A stretch of 9,955 nucleotides of DNA from CAISIP01 sp043759735 (GCA_043759735.1 JAYUQC010000156.1:1-9955); one strand, 5' to 3'; shown: positions 1 to 6,373, counted from the stretch's first letter. Translations and numbers: made by a program. The notes: generated by a model from the letters alone, not told the origin.

Positions 1-2
1 CC

Positions 3-80
3 ACCATGATCTACACCCACGTACTCAAGGTCGCCGCGGGCGGCACGACCAGCCCACTGGATGCGCTGATGCCGACTTGA
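3..80 (+). CDS. Integron-type tyrosine recombinase (integrase), C-terminal end only
   Basis: Only the last 25 residues are inside the window; the gene starts to the left. The visible segment reads TMIYTHVLKVAAGG followed by TTSPLDALMPT and a TGA stop. In tyrosine recombinases the Tyr of the T-x-x-Y-T-H motif is the nucleophile that cuts and rejoins DNA; here its codon is at 12-14. The combination TTMIYTHVLKV, a Gly-containing linker and SPLDAL is characteristic of integron integrases (IntI1 ends in a very similar way) rather than of XerC/XerD or most phage integrases. The diagnostic IntI-specific insert lies in the missing part, so the assignment rests on the tail alone. In classical integrons the cassettes lie on the 5' side of intI, which here would be outside the window to the left. 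Other tyrosine recombinases remain possible. Confidence 0.75.
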   Translation, partial: TMIYTHVLKVAAGGTTSPLDALMPT

Positions 81-104
81 CGATCTGCGAGCCGTAGAAC
101 CCTG

Positions 105-277
105 ATGGTTTCATTTCGTGCTGAATTGGCAGAGCAATTTCTGTCCAGCCTTGATGCGTTGTCTGAGGCGGAGGTTGAGCAACGGCGGTGGCGCGAACGA
201 AGTGGCGCGCTCCGCAGAGGCTGAGGGCGGGAGAGGCACTCCCCTACACGCGCACCGTGTTAGCCAGGGGCGCTGGG
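105..277 (+). pseudogene. Frameshifted remnant of an addiction-module antitoxin
   Basis: An ATG at 105 opens a 39-codon frame ending at TGA 222-224. Its segment RAELAEQFLSSLD, followed by ALSEAEVEQ, resembles the core of the short 'putative addiction module component' antitoxins (Unstab_antitox, TIGR02574-like), whose usual pattern is ERAELAEeLLaSLD followed by an acidic helix. Family members continue with a Trp, an Arg-rich helix and a short GEa-xP tail. A matching tail appears in another frame at about 215-271 as QRLRAGEALPYTRTVLARG. Joining the two needs one frameshift near 195-215, so the gene looks broken. No ParE/RelE-like toxin could be recognised downstream. The initial frame is the same as that of the upstream recombinase and begins 24 nt after its stop. 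The assignment is from remembered family patterns and is moderate at best. Confidence 0.45.
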
Positions 278-470
278 GAAGCCGTGTCGCGGACCCGGTG
301 GCAGTCGCTCGGCCCCGATGTCAGGCAATCTCGATTTCCGCCACGGTGCGGCCAGGTGTCCATGGGATGGCGCCATGGCATGCGGCCGATAGCATCGATC
401 AGGCAGGCCCAAGAGTTGCAGCCCGAACGGGGTTGCGCCACCTGCAATTCCGTCAACTCAACGGATTCCC
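278..470. other. Non-coding stretch with no recognisable gene
   Basis: No frame on either strand here gives a recognisable protein. Open frames exist only because the DNA is GC-rich. Two CCATGG palindromes at 360-365 and 373-378 could pair as a short stem, but nothing else supports a function. No attC-like pair of core sites or tRNA was seen. It is probably decayed sequence between the antitoxin remnant and the lipoprotein gene. Confidence 0.4.
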
Positions 471-830
471 ATGAAATTCACACTCAAACGACTCGCGCTA
501 TCCATCGCCAGTGCCGGACTACTGACGATTTACGGTTGCGGAGGTGGTGGTGGTGGCACGGCGGCTGAGCCTGTAGCCGTGGTCGCACAGAGCTTCTCGG
601 GTAATGCGGCGGCCGGGCGGCCGCTGGTCGGCACTGTCACTGTCAAGGACGCCAACGGCGTGTCGCGCTCGACCCCGATTGGCGCCAATGGCGCCTACAC
701 GGTGGACGTGACTGGCATGACCGCGCCCTTTGTGTTCCGGGCCGAAGGCAACGTCGGTGGGCGCAACTACATCCTGCATTGGGCTGCCAGCGCGGCCGAG
801 GCCTTGGTCGATTGCAGCGTGTGTTTTTGA
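471..830 (+). pseudogene. Truncated lipoprotein with carboxypeptidase-regulatory-like domain
   Basis: The 119-residue product begins with a basic n-region (MKFTLKRLA) and a hydrophobic stretch to about residue 19. A lipoprotein-type cysteine, Cys23, follows in the context TIYGC; Tyr at -2 is atypical. Next comes a run of six Gly, as in many Burkholderiales lipoproteins. Residues 42-103 (SFSGNAAAGRPLVGTVTVKD and onward, to FVFRAEGNVGGRNYILH) look like the N-terminal beta-sandwich module of large surface or periplasmic lipoproteins, which normally continue for several hundred residues. Here similarity stops after ILHWAASAAEA, and the last ten or so residues (VDCSVCF) look like read-through into unrelated DNA. 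I infer a 3' truncation, probably by deletion or rearrangement near 806. No clear Shine-Dalgarno precedes the ATG. It could be a short functional lipoprotein, but a relic is more likely. Confidence 0.55.
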
Positions 831-893
831 CACCACCATGGCCTCCCGGCAGCCGAAATCGGGAATTACCCGTTGGCTTGTCCGTGTCTATGC

Positions 894-924
894 GCAGCCG
901 CTTGTGCGTACCGCATGCGGCTGC
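894..924. other. Strong hairpin between convergent genes
   Basis: GCAGCCGC (894-901) pairs perfectly with GCGGCTGC (917-924). Inside, TGCG (905-908) pairs with CGCA (912-915) around a TAC loop, with a 3-nt versus 1-nt bulge between the stems. It lies 64 nt after the truncated lipoprotein stop and about 50 nt after the last gene of the minus-strand chr operon, so it is placed to act as a convergent 3'-end structure. Neither strand has a U-tract after the stem, so it is not a canonical intrinsic terminator. Confidence 0.4.
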
Positions 925-973
925 ATGCACGCCGCGCCCGGGCCGGTCGCGCCCGCCACATGCACAAGCGCTG

Positions 974-1420
974 TCAGCCAGCCCAGTCGTGGCGTTCGCC
1001 GCGCGCATGGCGACACCAGGCATACAAGGCGTCGTAGACCACCATGCCATGGCGCAGCATCTCATGGTCATCGGCAAAATGGTGCGACAACCCGAGCGAG
1101 ATCGCCAGCAGACCGGCGCATTGCGGCGCCAGTTCGTGGCGATCGGTATCGGCGCCACGCACGATCACGGCCAGGTCCTGCAGCGCCGGATCGGTGAGCT
1201 TGTATTTCTTGAGAAAGGTATCGAAGCTGCAGTCGGTGCCGACATGGGTCATCTCGACGCCCGGTATGTCGTACGGCGTGGCGCCAGTGTCGCGGGCTAT
1301 GTCCAGCACCTGCTCGGTGGGCACATACAAGAACTCCGCCTGTGCGTCGATATGGCGCGCAATCAGCCACGGACACGCAATACGGTCGATCTTGGGTCGC
1401 GCGCGGGTGACCCATTTCAT
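974..1420 (-). CDS. Standalone ChrB C-terminal domain protein (chromate resistance)
   Basis: This 148-residue protein is a single ChrB_C-type domain with no N-terminal winged-helix part. Recognisable blocks are KWVTRARPKIDRIACPWLI (2-20), YDIPGVEMTHVGTDCSFDTF (50-69), RGADTDRHEL (88-97), DDHEML (117-122) and YDALYAWCR (129-137). It keeps cysteines at 16 (CPW) and 64 (DCSF), and several histidines, that could bind metal or oxyanion; this is inference. The start is set by homology and by an AAGGCGG-like ribosome site upstream. A longer frame reaching 1537 would extend into the preceding gene. The ATG overlaps the stop of the SOD-rhodanese gene as ATGA (1417-1420), so translation is probably coupled. 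It is the last gene of the chr operon. Its biochemical role is unknown; sensing or an accessory part in chromate resistance is likely. Confidence 0.85.
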   Translation of the reverse strand: MKWVTRARPKIDRIACPWLIARHIDAQAEFLYVPTEQVLDIARDTGATPYDIPGVEMTHVGTDCSFDTFLKKYKLTDPALQDLAVIVRGADTDRHELAPQCAGLLAISLGLSHHFADDHEMLRHGMVVYDALYAWCRHARGERHDWAG

Positions 1421-2331
1421 GATTGCACCGCCTTCTGTGCCAACGGCAATCCGGCTTTCCGCCATGCATCGATGCCGCCGCGCAGGAACCGTGCATTGCG
1501 GCCCTGGGAACGCAACTGCATGGCGGTAGCTCGACACACCTCATGGCCGTACACACAGTACAGAACGACGGCTTGCTGCGGGTCCAACGAGGCAGTCCAT
1601 TGCGCCACGGTTGCCGGGTCCCGCCACTGCGCCCCGGGCAGCATCTCGGTCGCGCTCTCGAATACACCGGCACGGCGCACATCGAACACGGTGGCACCTT
1701 CCAGCTCGTCGGCGGTCGCACCGAACATATCGCTGGCGCCCTCCACCGCATGCTGGTAATGTTGGTACACCGCGGCCCAGTTCAGATTGGCCATGAAAGC
1801 ATCGACCCAGCGCCCTGCGTCGGCGCCAAAATCCAGCTGGTAGGCATGCTCGTACATGTCCAGCGCCAGCACCGGCACGCCACCGGCCAGCGCCTGGGAA
1901 TGGTCGGCGGCCCATTGATTGATCAGCCGGCCTTCGCGTGGCAGGTACGCCAGCACCACCCATCCTGATCCACCGGCCAGCGCCTTGCCGATCGCAACGA
2001 ACTCCTCGCGCCAGCGCGCCACGGTGCCGAAACTGGCGCACAGCGCCAGCTCCATGGCCGGCACCATGGGTGCGCTGTCTGCGCCCATCGAGGCGAAATG
2101 CAGTTCATGCAGCAGCATCGAATTGCAGGCGATCAACTCTTCGCGTTTCAGCCCGTTGATCTCGAATCCCGGTGTGGTGGCGACGTTCAGCGATGCCAGT
2201 CGGGCGCGGATCGCGTTGAGGCGCTTGACCGCCCCGCTGTAATTGTTGGCGTGGTGGCTGCGCAGCATGCGCTCGGACAGATCTGGCAGCGCAGCAGGGT
2301 CGAACGGCAGAGGTTGAATCAAAGCATCCAT
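1417..2331 (-). CDS. Fe/Mn superoxide dismutase-rhodanese fusion (ChrC-ChrE type)
   Basis: The 304-residue protein has two domains. Residues 1 to about 200 form an iron/manganese superoxide dismutase fold. The four metal ligands are present: His26 (in SHHANNY), His75 (LLHELHF), and Asp158 with His162 (ALDMYEHAYQLDF). GSGWVVL at 121-127 and LNWAAVY at 183-189 also fit the family. Residues about 210-304 are a rhodanese domain with FDVRRAGVFE, the active-site loop CVYGHEVC with probable catalytic Cys259, and FLRGGIDAWRKAGLPL. In Cupriavidus chr clusters chrC encodes a SOD and chrE a rhodanese-type protein; here both are one polypeptide. The likely role is protection from the oxidative and thiol stress of chromate reduction in the cytoplasm; no signal peptide is visible. 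The ATG at 2331 is preceded by TGAGGA, which overlaps the chrA stop. Second-sphere SOD residues are not canonical, so dismutase activity is unproven. Confidence 0.9.
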   Translation of the reverse strand: MDALIQPLPFDPAALPDLSERMLRSHHANNYSGAVKRLNAIRARLASLNVATTPGFEINGLKREELIACNSMLLHELHFASMGADSAPMVPAMELALCASFGTVARWREEFVAIGKALAGGSGWVVLAYLPREGRLINQWAADHSQALAGGVPVLALDMYEHAYQLDFGADAGRWVDAFMANLNWAAVYQHYQHAVEGASDMFGATADELEGATVFDVRRAGVFESATEMLPGAQWRDPATVAQWTASLDPQQAVVLYCVYGHEVCRATAMQLRSQGRNARFLRGGIDAWRKAGLPLAQKAVQS

Positions 2332-2341
2332 GGTTTTTTCC

Positions 2342-3730
2342 TCAAGCAAGGGGTGGCAACAACATGCGGCTGGCAAGACCGGCCAGCGCACACCCGGCGA
2401 TCAAGGTCATGACGCTGACCTTGAAGCGAAACAGGGCCAGCACCGCGGCCACGGTGATCACGGCGGCCACCGGATCGAACGCTCCGGCAAATCCCTGTGG
2501 CCACCAGACATGCCAGGCAAAGAACAGTGCCAGGTTCAGGATCACGCCGACAACGGCAGCCGTGATGGCGGTCAGCGGCGCAGTGAAGGCCAGATTGCCG
2601 TGCGTGGTCTCGATCAGCGGACCGCCGGCAAAAATCAGCACGAACGAGGGCAGGAAGGTAAAGAACGTGACCACGGTCGCGGCCAGCGCACCGCCCAGGA
2701 ACAGCGCGTCGGGCCCGAGCACCTGGCCCAACCAGCCGCCGACAAATCCGACATACGCCACCACCATGATCAGCGGCCCGGGCGTGGTTTCGCCCAGCGC
2801 CAGGCCGTCGATCATCTGAGTGGCGGACAGCCACTGGTAATGTTCCACCGCACCCTGGTACACATAGGGCAGCACGGCATAGGCGCCGCCAAAGGTCAAC
2901 AGCGCCGCCTTGGTGAAGAACCAGCCCATCTGCGAGAGCGTGGCCTGCCAGTCCAGCAGCAGGATCAGCGCCGCCATCGCGCACGCCCACAGCAGCAGCG
3001 CGGCCAGCAGCAGTTTGACCAGGCGCGTGCGGGAGAACAGCGCATGCCGGGGCGTCGGCGTATCGTCGTCGATCAAGGCCGGACCATAGTCCTTGAGGCC
3101 AGCCCCGTGTCCTGCGCCAACCCTGAAAACCCCGGGCATGAAGCGGCCGCCCAGGTAGCCGATCACCGCCGCGCCGAACACGATCGCCGGAAACGGCAGC
3201 CGCAGCGCAAAGATGCAGACGAACGCCAGCGCAGCGATGCCCCACAACCAGCCATTCTTCAGCGCCCGGCCGCCGATGCGCCAGGCCGCATGCAGCACCA
3301 CTGCGGTGACGGCGGGCTTGATGCCATAGAAGATTCCCGCCACGACCGCAAGCTGACCAAACGCCATATAGACCCACGACAACCCGATCAGAATGAACAG
3401 CGACGGCAGCACGAACAGGCCGCCGGCCACCAGACCACCCCAGCTGCGGTGCATCAGCCAGCCAATATAGGTCGCGAGCTGCTGCGCCTCTGGCCCCGGC
3501 AGCAACATGCAGTAGTTCAGCGCGTGCAGGAATCGCTTCTCGCTGATCCAGCGCCGACGCTCGACCAGCTCGCTGTGCATGATCGCGATCTGCCCGGCCG
3601 GGCCGCCAAAGCTGATGAAGCCCAGTTTGAGCCAGAACCAGAACGCTTGCGCAAGGCTGACCGGGGCGGGTGGTGTGTCGGGCGGCGCGTCTGGAACAGG
3701 CGCCGCAGGATACTGGGAATGGGCTGTCAT
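2342..3730 (-). CDS. chrA: Chromate efflux transporter ChrA
   Basis: This is a 462-residue inner-membrane protein of the CHR family, long form with two homologous halves. It expels chromate from the cytoplasm and is the core resistance determinant. The N-terminal half carries the CHR signature FISFGGPAGQIA (38-49), LLPGPEAQQLATYIGWLMH (76-94) and a GG-AG-FVLP segment (98-109). The C-terminal half repeats it in diverged form: FFTKAALLTFGGAYAVLPYV (271-290), GLALGETTPGPLIMVVAYVG (309-328), then GGWLG and FTFLPSF (357-363). A hydrophilic linker of about 200-235 (KDYGPALIDDDTPTPRH) separates the halves. About ten or more hydrophobic segments are visible. A Pro-rich tail (10-23) precedes the first membrane helix. 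Start ATG 3730 lies 4 nt after the chrB stop, with only a weak ribosome site, which suggests coupling. Length and motifs match full-length ChrA. Confidence 0.96.
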   Translation of the reverse strand: MTAHSQYPAAPVPDAPPDTPPAPVSLAQAFWFWLKLGFISFGGPAGQIAIMHSELVERRRWISEKRFLHALNYCMLLPGPEAQQLATYIGWLMHRSWGGLVAGGLFVLPSLFILIGLSWVYMAFGQLAVVAGIFYGIKPAVTAVVLHAAWRIGGRALKNGWLWGIAALAFVCIFALRLPFPAIVFGAAVIGYLGGRFMPGVFRVGAGHGAGLKDYGPALIDDDTPTPRHALFSRTRLVKLLLAALLLWACAMAALILLLDWQATLSQMGWFFTKAALLTFGGAYAVLPYVYQGAVEHYQWLSATQMIDGLALGETTPGPLIMVVAYVGFVGGWLGQVLGPDALFLGGALAATVVTFFTFLPSFVLIFAGGPLIETTHGNLAFTAPLTAITAAVVGVILNLALFFAWHVWWPQGFAGAFDPVAAVITVAAVLALFRFKVSVMTLIAGCALAGLASRMLLPPLA

Positions 3731-3734
3731 GATT

Positions 3735-4673
3735 TCAGGCAGTAGCGCCTTGCGCCGGCAACGCGTACAAGGCATTGAAAACGGCATCGGCCGCGTCTTG
3801 CAAGCGCGCATCGTCGGCATGCAATTCACGCAGACCGCCCAGCACGGCTTCCAGCCCGGCGGCTTGCGCGACCACGATGCCGCCCGCATCCAGGTAATGC
3901 ACCACGCCGGCAATCGCCATCAGCCGGGCATCCTGGTCCAACGAGAAACTGGCCATCAGCACTTCGACGGTGACCCGATGGCCGACATGGGTGAAGCGGG
4001 CGCCGTCGAAGTCGTAACCGATGGCGCCACGGGGAGCGCCCGTTGGCTCTGGCAGCCACAACAGCCGCGCGTGCGGGTCGATGAAGCGGCGGATCAGCCA
4101 GCCGCTGGCCAGCCGGTCGACCCAGGGCCGGCTGCGGGTGACCCAGCACTTGCGCTGGAATCGGGCCCGCAGGAGCCGATCGATGTCCCCGACCACCGGA
4201 TGCGGCTCGCCACGCGAAAAGCGCTGGTCCAGCGCCTGGCGCAGCTGCGCCAGTTCTTCCTGCGCCTGCAGCGCCGCCGCGCCGGGGTAGTAATCGATGC
4301 GCATCAAGGCCTGCAGCGCATCGGCCACGCCGCGCACCCGGCGCCGGGCATCGGTCTCGGACAGCTCGCCCACCTGCGCCAACACCTCGCGTGCCGATTG
4401 CTGCCAGGCCTGGTAGGTCTCGGCGCGGTCAAACCGGGCCAACAGCTCGCGCTTTTGCGCGTCGTCGCGCGGCGACAGTTGCAGCACCGACGCGCTCCCG
4501 CCGTGCTCCTGCGCCTGCCCAGCCAGGGCTTCCAGTGCCGGGGCCTGGTCCAACGGCAGCACATAGGCGCCGTCGCGCAGCGCGGCGCAACCCAAAGCCT
4601 TGAGCGCACGCCAGATGCGCAGCCGTACGGCGCTGGGCTGGGTGGGGAGCGTGACGATCAGGATGGAAAACAT
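3735..4673 (-). CDS. chrB: Chromate-responsive regulator / resistance protein ChrB
   Basis: The 312-residue protein has the two-part ChrB layout. Residues 1 to about 150 form the N-terminal domain: ILIVTLPTQPSAVRLRIWR followed by LKALGCAALRDGAYVLPL, resembling PaaX-type winged helices. Residues about 176-307 form the ChrB_C domain: CWVTRSRPWVDRLASGWLI, YDFDGARFTHVGHRVTVEVL, VHYLDAGG, FNALYALP. ChrB proteins are known chromate-sensing repressors of chr operons, and a role in resistance has also been reported. It is first in the minus-strand operon, 4 nt before chrA. The start is taken as ATG 4673, giving MFSILIVTLP; an in-frame TTG at 4682 would add three residues. No Shine-Dalgarno precedes it, and the leader from the predicted promoter is only about 20 nt, so initiation may be unusual. 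Compared with the small ChrB_C protein of the same operon it lacks the CPW and DCSF cysteines. Confidence 0.93.
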   Translation of the reverse strand: MFSILIVTLPTQPSAVRLRIWRALKALGCAALRDGAYVLPLDQAPALEALAGQAQEHGGSASVLQLSPRDDAQKRELLARFDRAETYQAWQQSAREVLAQVGELSETDARRRVRGVADALQALMRIDYYPGAAALQAQEELAQLRQALDQRFSRGEPHPVVGDIDRLLRARFQRKCWVTRSRPWVDRLASGWLIRRFIDPHARLLWLPEPTGAPRGAIGYDFDGARFTHVGHRVTVEVLMASFSLDQDARLMAIAGVVHYLDAGGIVVAQAAGLEAVLGGLRELHADDARLQDAADAVFNALYALPAQGATA

Positions 4674-4694
4674 TGGAATCAAGTGTTTCTAAAT

Positions 4695-4726
4695 TTGACT
4701 CAACTATTTCATCTGTCGACTCCACT
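4695..4726. repeat. Two 11-bp direct repeats over the chrB promoter, candidate operator
   Basis: TTGACTCAACT (4695-4705) and TCGACTCCACT (4716-4726) agree at 9 of 11 positions and start exactly 21 bp apart, about two helical turns. One overlaps the predicted -10 of chrB; the other fills the spacer and touches the -35. This is where a repressor would sit. Binding by ChrB is inferred from its known autoregulatory role, not shown by the sequence. Confidence 0.5.
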
Positions 4727-4731
4727 GTCAA
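4703..4731 (-). promoter_or_regulatory. Predicted sigma70 promoter of the chr operon
   Basis: On the minus strand, TTGACA (4731-4726, a perfect -35) is followed by a 17-nt spacer and AATAGT (4708-4703, 4 of 6 matches to TATAAT). Transcription would start near 4696, about 20 nt before the chrB ATG. It lies in the divergent region between chrB and the glcD-type gene and is the only good promoter candidate for the four-gene operon. Confidence 0.65.
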
Positions 4732-4826
4732 GTCCTTTTTTCACGCCGGCCTGAAACAAGGTTCAAGCCAGATGGCGGGCCCATGCACTAAAGTACGAGT
4801 GGACTCCGCCGCGCAAGGAAGCTGCC

Positions 4827-6338
4827 ATGAACGCCCCCGCCACCCCCGACCAGACCCAGGCACACCAGCGCGCCCAACGCCAGGCCGAGGTGGTCCGCGC
4901 CTTGCGGGCCGTGTTGCCGGCGCACGCTCTGTTGTGGACCCCGGAGGACACGACGCCCTATGAATGCGATGGCCTGACCGCCTACCGCCAGCGCCCGCTG
5001 GTGGTGGCCCTGCCCGAGACGCTGGCGCAGGTGCAGGCGGTGCTGCAGACCTGCCACCGGATGGACGTGCCCGTCGTGGCGCGCGGCGCGGGCACCGGCC
5101 TGTCGGGTGGCGCCATGCCGCACGCGATGGGAGTCACGCTCAGTCTGGCCAAGTTCAACAAGATCCTCAAGCTGGACCTGGCCAGCCGGTCTGCCGTGGT
5201 GCAAAGCGGCGTGCGCAACCTGGCCATCAGCGAGGCGGCGGCGCCGCTGGGTCTGTACTACGCGCCCGATCCGTCGAGCCAGATCGCCTGCACCATTGGC
5301 GGCAACGTGGCCGAGAACTCGGGTGGCGTGCATTGCCTCAAATACGGGCTGACGCTGCACAACGTGCTCAAGGTGCGCGGCTACGCGATTGATGGGGAAC
5401 CGGTCGAGTTCGGCTCGCAGGCGCTCGATGCCAGTGGCTATGACCTGCTGTCGGTGGTGGTCGGCTCCGAAGGCATGCTGGCCGTGATCACCGAAGTCAC
5501 GGTCAAATTGGTGCCCAAACCTCTGCTGGCGCGCTGCATCATGGCCAGCTTCGACGACATCCGCAAGGCCGGTGACGCGGTTGCAGCCGTGATTGCGGCC
5601 GGCATCATCCCGGCCGGCCTGGAAATGATGGACAAACCCATGACCGCCGCAGTCGAGGACTTCGTGCATGCCGGCTACGATCTGACCGCCGAGGCCATCT
5701 TGCTGTGTGAAAGCGATGGAACACCGCAGGAGGTGGAGGAAGAAATCGGGCGCATGCGCGATGTGCTGCGCAGCAATGGGGCCACTGCAATCGCGGTGAG
5801 TCGCGACGAGGCCGAGCGGCTCAAGTTCTGGAGCGGGCGCAAAAACGCGTTCCCGGCCAGCGGGCGCATCAGCCCGGACTATATGTGCATGGACTCCACG
5901 ATCCCGCGCAAACGCCTGGCCGATATCCTGCTGGCAATTCAGGACATGGAAAAGAAATACCAGCTGCGCTGCGCCAATGTGTTCCACGCTGGCGACGGCA
6001 ACCTGCACCCGCTGATCCTGTTCGACGCCAACGACGCCGACCAGCTGCGGCGCTGCGAACTGTTCGGTGCCGATATCCTGGAGACCAGTGTCGCGATGGG
6101 TGGCACCGTCACCGGCGAGCACGGCGTGGGCGTGGAAAAACTCAATTCCATGTGCGTGCAGTTCAGCGCCGAGGAAAACGCGCAGATGCTCGGCGTCAAG
6201 GCCGCCTTCGACCCCAAGGGTCTGCTCAACCCGGGCAAGGTGATTCCCACTTTGCAGCGTTGCGCCGAATACGGGCGCGAACTGGTGCGCGGCAATCAGC
6301 CGAGAAATCCGGCGTTCGCCGGTCTGCCGCGGTTTTAG
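4827..6338 (+). CDS. glcD: GlcD-type FAD-dependent 2-hydroxyacid dehydrogenase
   Basis: A 503-residue flavoprotein of the FAD-binding_4 / FAD-oxidase_C family, whose members oxidise glycolate, D-lactate or D-2-hydroxyglutarate to 2-oxo acids. FAD-binding blocks are RGAGTGLSGGAMP (86-98), PDPSSQIACTIGGNVAENSG (147-166) and VVGSEGMLAV (211-220). The C-terminal domain has HAGDGNLHP (387-395), GGTVTGEHGVGVEKL (425-439) and DPKGLLNPGKV (462-472), with His387, His394 and His432 probable active-site or metal residues. The length and the tail ending in LPRF match bacterial GlcD. No signal peptide is seen, so it is cytoplasmic or membrane-associated. AAGGAAG (4815-4821) gives a good ribosome site 5 nt before the ATG. 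GlcD normally works with GlcE and GlcF, but the next gene is a TRAP binding protein, so a single-subunit D-lactate dehydrogenase-like enzyme is the main alternative. Confidence 0.88.
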   Translation: MNAPATPDQTQAHQRAQRQAEVVRALRAVLPAHALLWTPEDTTPYECDGLTAYRQRPLVVALPETLAQVQAVLQTCHRMDVPVVARGAGTGLSGGAMPHAMGVTLSLAKFNKILKLDLASRSAVVQSGVRNLAISEAAAPLGLYYAPDPSSQIACTIGGNVAENSGGVHCLKYGLTLHNVLKVRGYAIDGEPVEFGSQALDASGYDLLSVVVGSEGMLAVITEVTVKLVPKPLLARCIMASFDDIRKAGDAVAAVIAAGIIPAGLEMMDKPMTAAVEDFVHAGYDLTAEAILLCESDGTPQEVEEEIGRMRDVLRSNGATAIAVSRDEAERLKFWSGRKNAFPASGRISPDYMCMDSTIPRKRLADILLAIQDMEKKYQLRCANVFHAGDGNLHPLILFDANDADQLRRCELFGADILETSVAMGGTVTGEHGVGVEKLNSMCVQFSAEENAQMLGVKAAFDPKGLLNPGKVIPTLQRCAEYGRELVRGNQPRNPAFAGLPRF

Positions 6339-6344
6339 TCGGCC

Positions 6345-6373
6345 TGGCTATTTGACTCCAGCCAATAAATTTT
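6345..6373 (+). terminator. Weak candidate terminator after glcD
   Basis: TGGCT (6346-6350) can pair with AGCCA about 10 nt later, followed by ATAAATTTT. The stem is only 5 bp and the T-rich tail is interrupted, so this is a weak call. A TTGACT element (6352-6357) sits in the loop and could instead be a -35 for dctP, but no good -10 was found at 16-18 nt. Confidence 0.25.

Noticed and set aside
81..470. Possible integron attC or attI site downstream of the integrase
   Set aside because: The only GTTRRRY match noted (GTTGAGC, 174-180) lies within the antitoxin-like frame and has no matching RYYYAAC partner at attC spacing. In classical integrons the sites would also lie on the other side of intI.
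643..1158. Minus-strand open frame of 171 codons
   Set aside because: Arg/Pro-rich composition with no motif, and it overlaps both the lipoprotein and the real ChrB_C gene in another frame; a GC-rich shadow.
1421..1537. Longer N-terminus for the small ChrB_C protein
   Set aside because: The extra 39 residues lie out of frame inside the rhodanese domain and match nothing; the ATGA-coupled ATG at 1420 fits the family start.
2330..3745. Long plus-strand open frame of 471 codons opposite chrA
   Set aside because: Its Gln/Arg/His-rich composition is typical of the antisense of a membrane-protein gene; chrA has all the family motifs.
4674..4682. TTG start of chrB at 4682
   Set aside because: It adds only three residues, has no ribosome site and would leave a leader of about 14 nt; the ATG at 4673 gives the usual ChrB N-terminus.
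4740..4826. Promoter for the glcD gene using TAAAGT near 4788
   Set aside because: The nearest -35-like element (TTCAAG) is 21 nt away and both matches are poor, so no promoter is called.
4788..6122. Long minus-strand open frame of 444 codons opposite glcD
   Set aside because: Antisense shadow rich in His, Gln and Arg; the plus-strand frame has clear FAD-binding and oxidase motifs.
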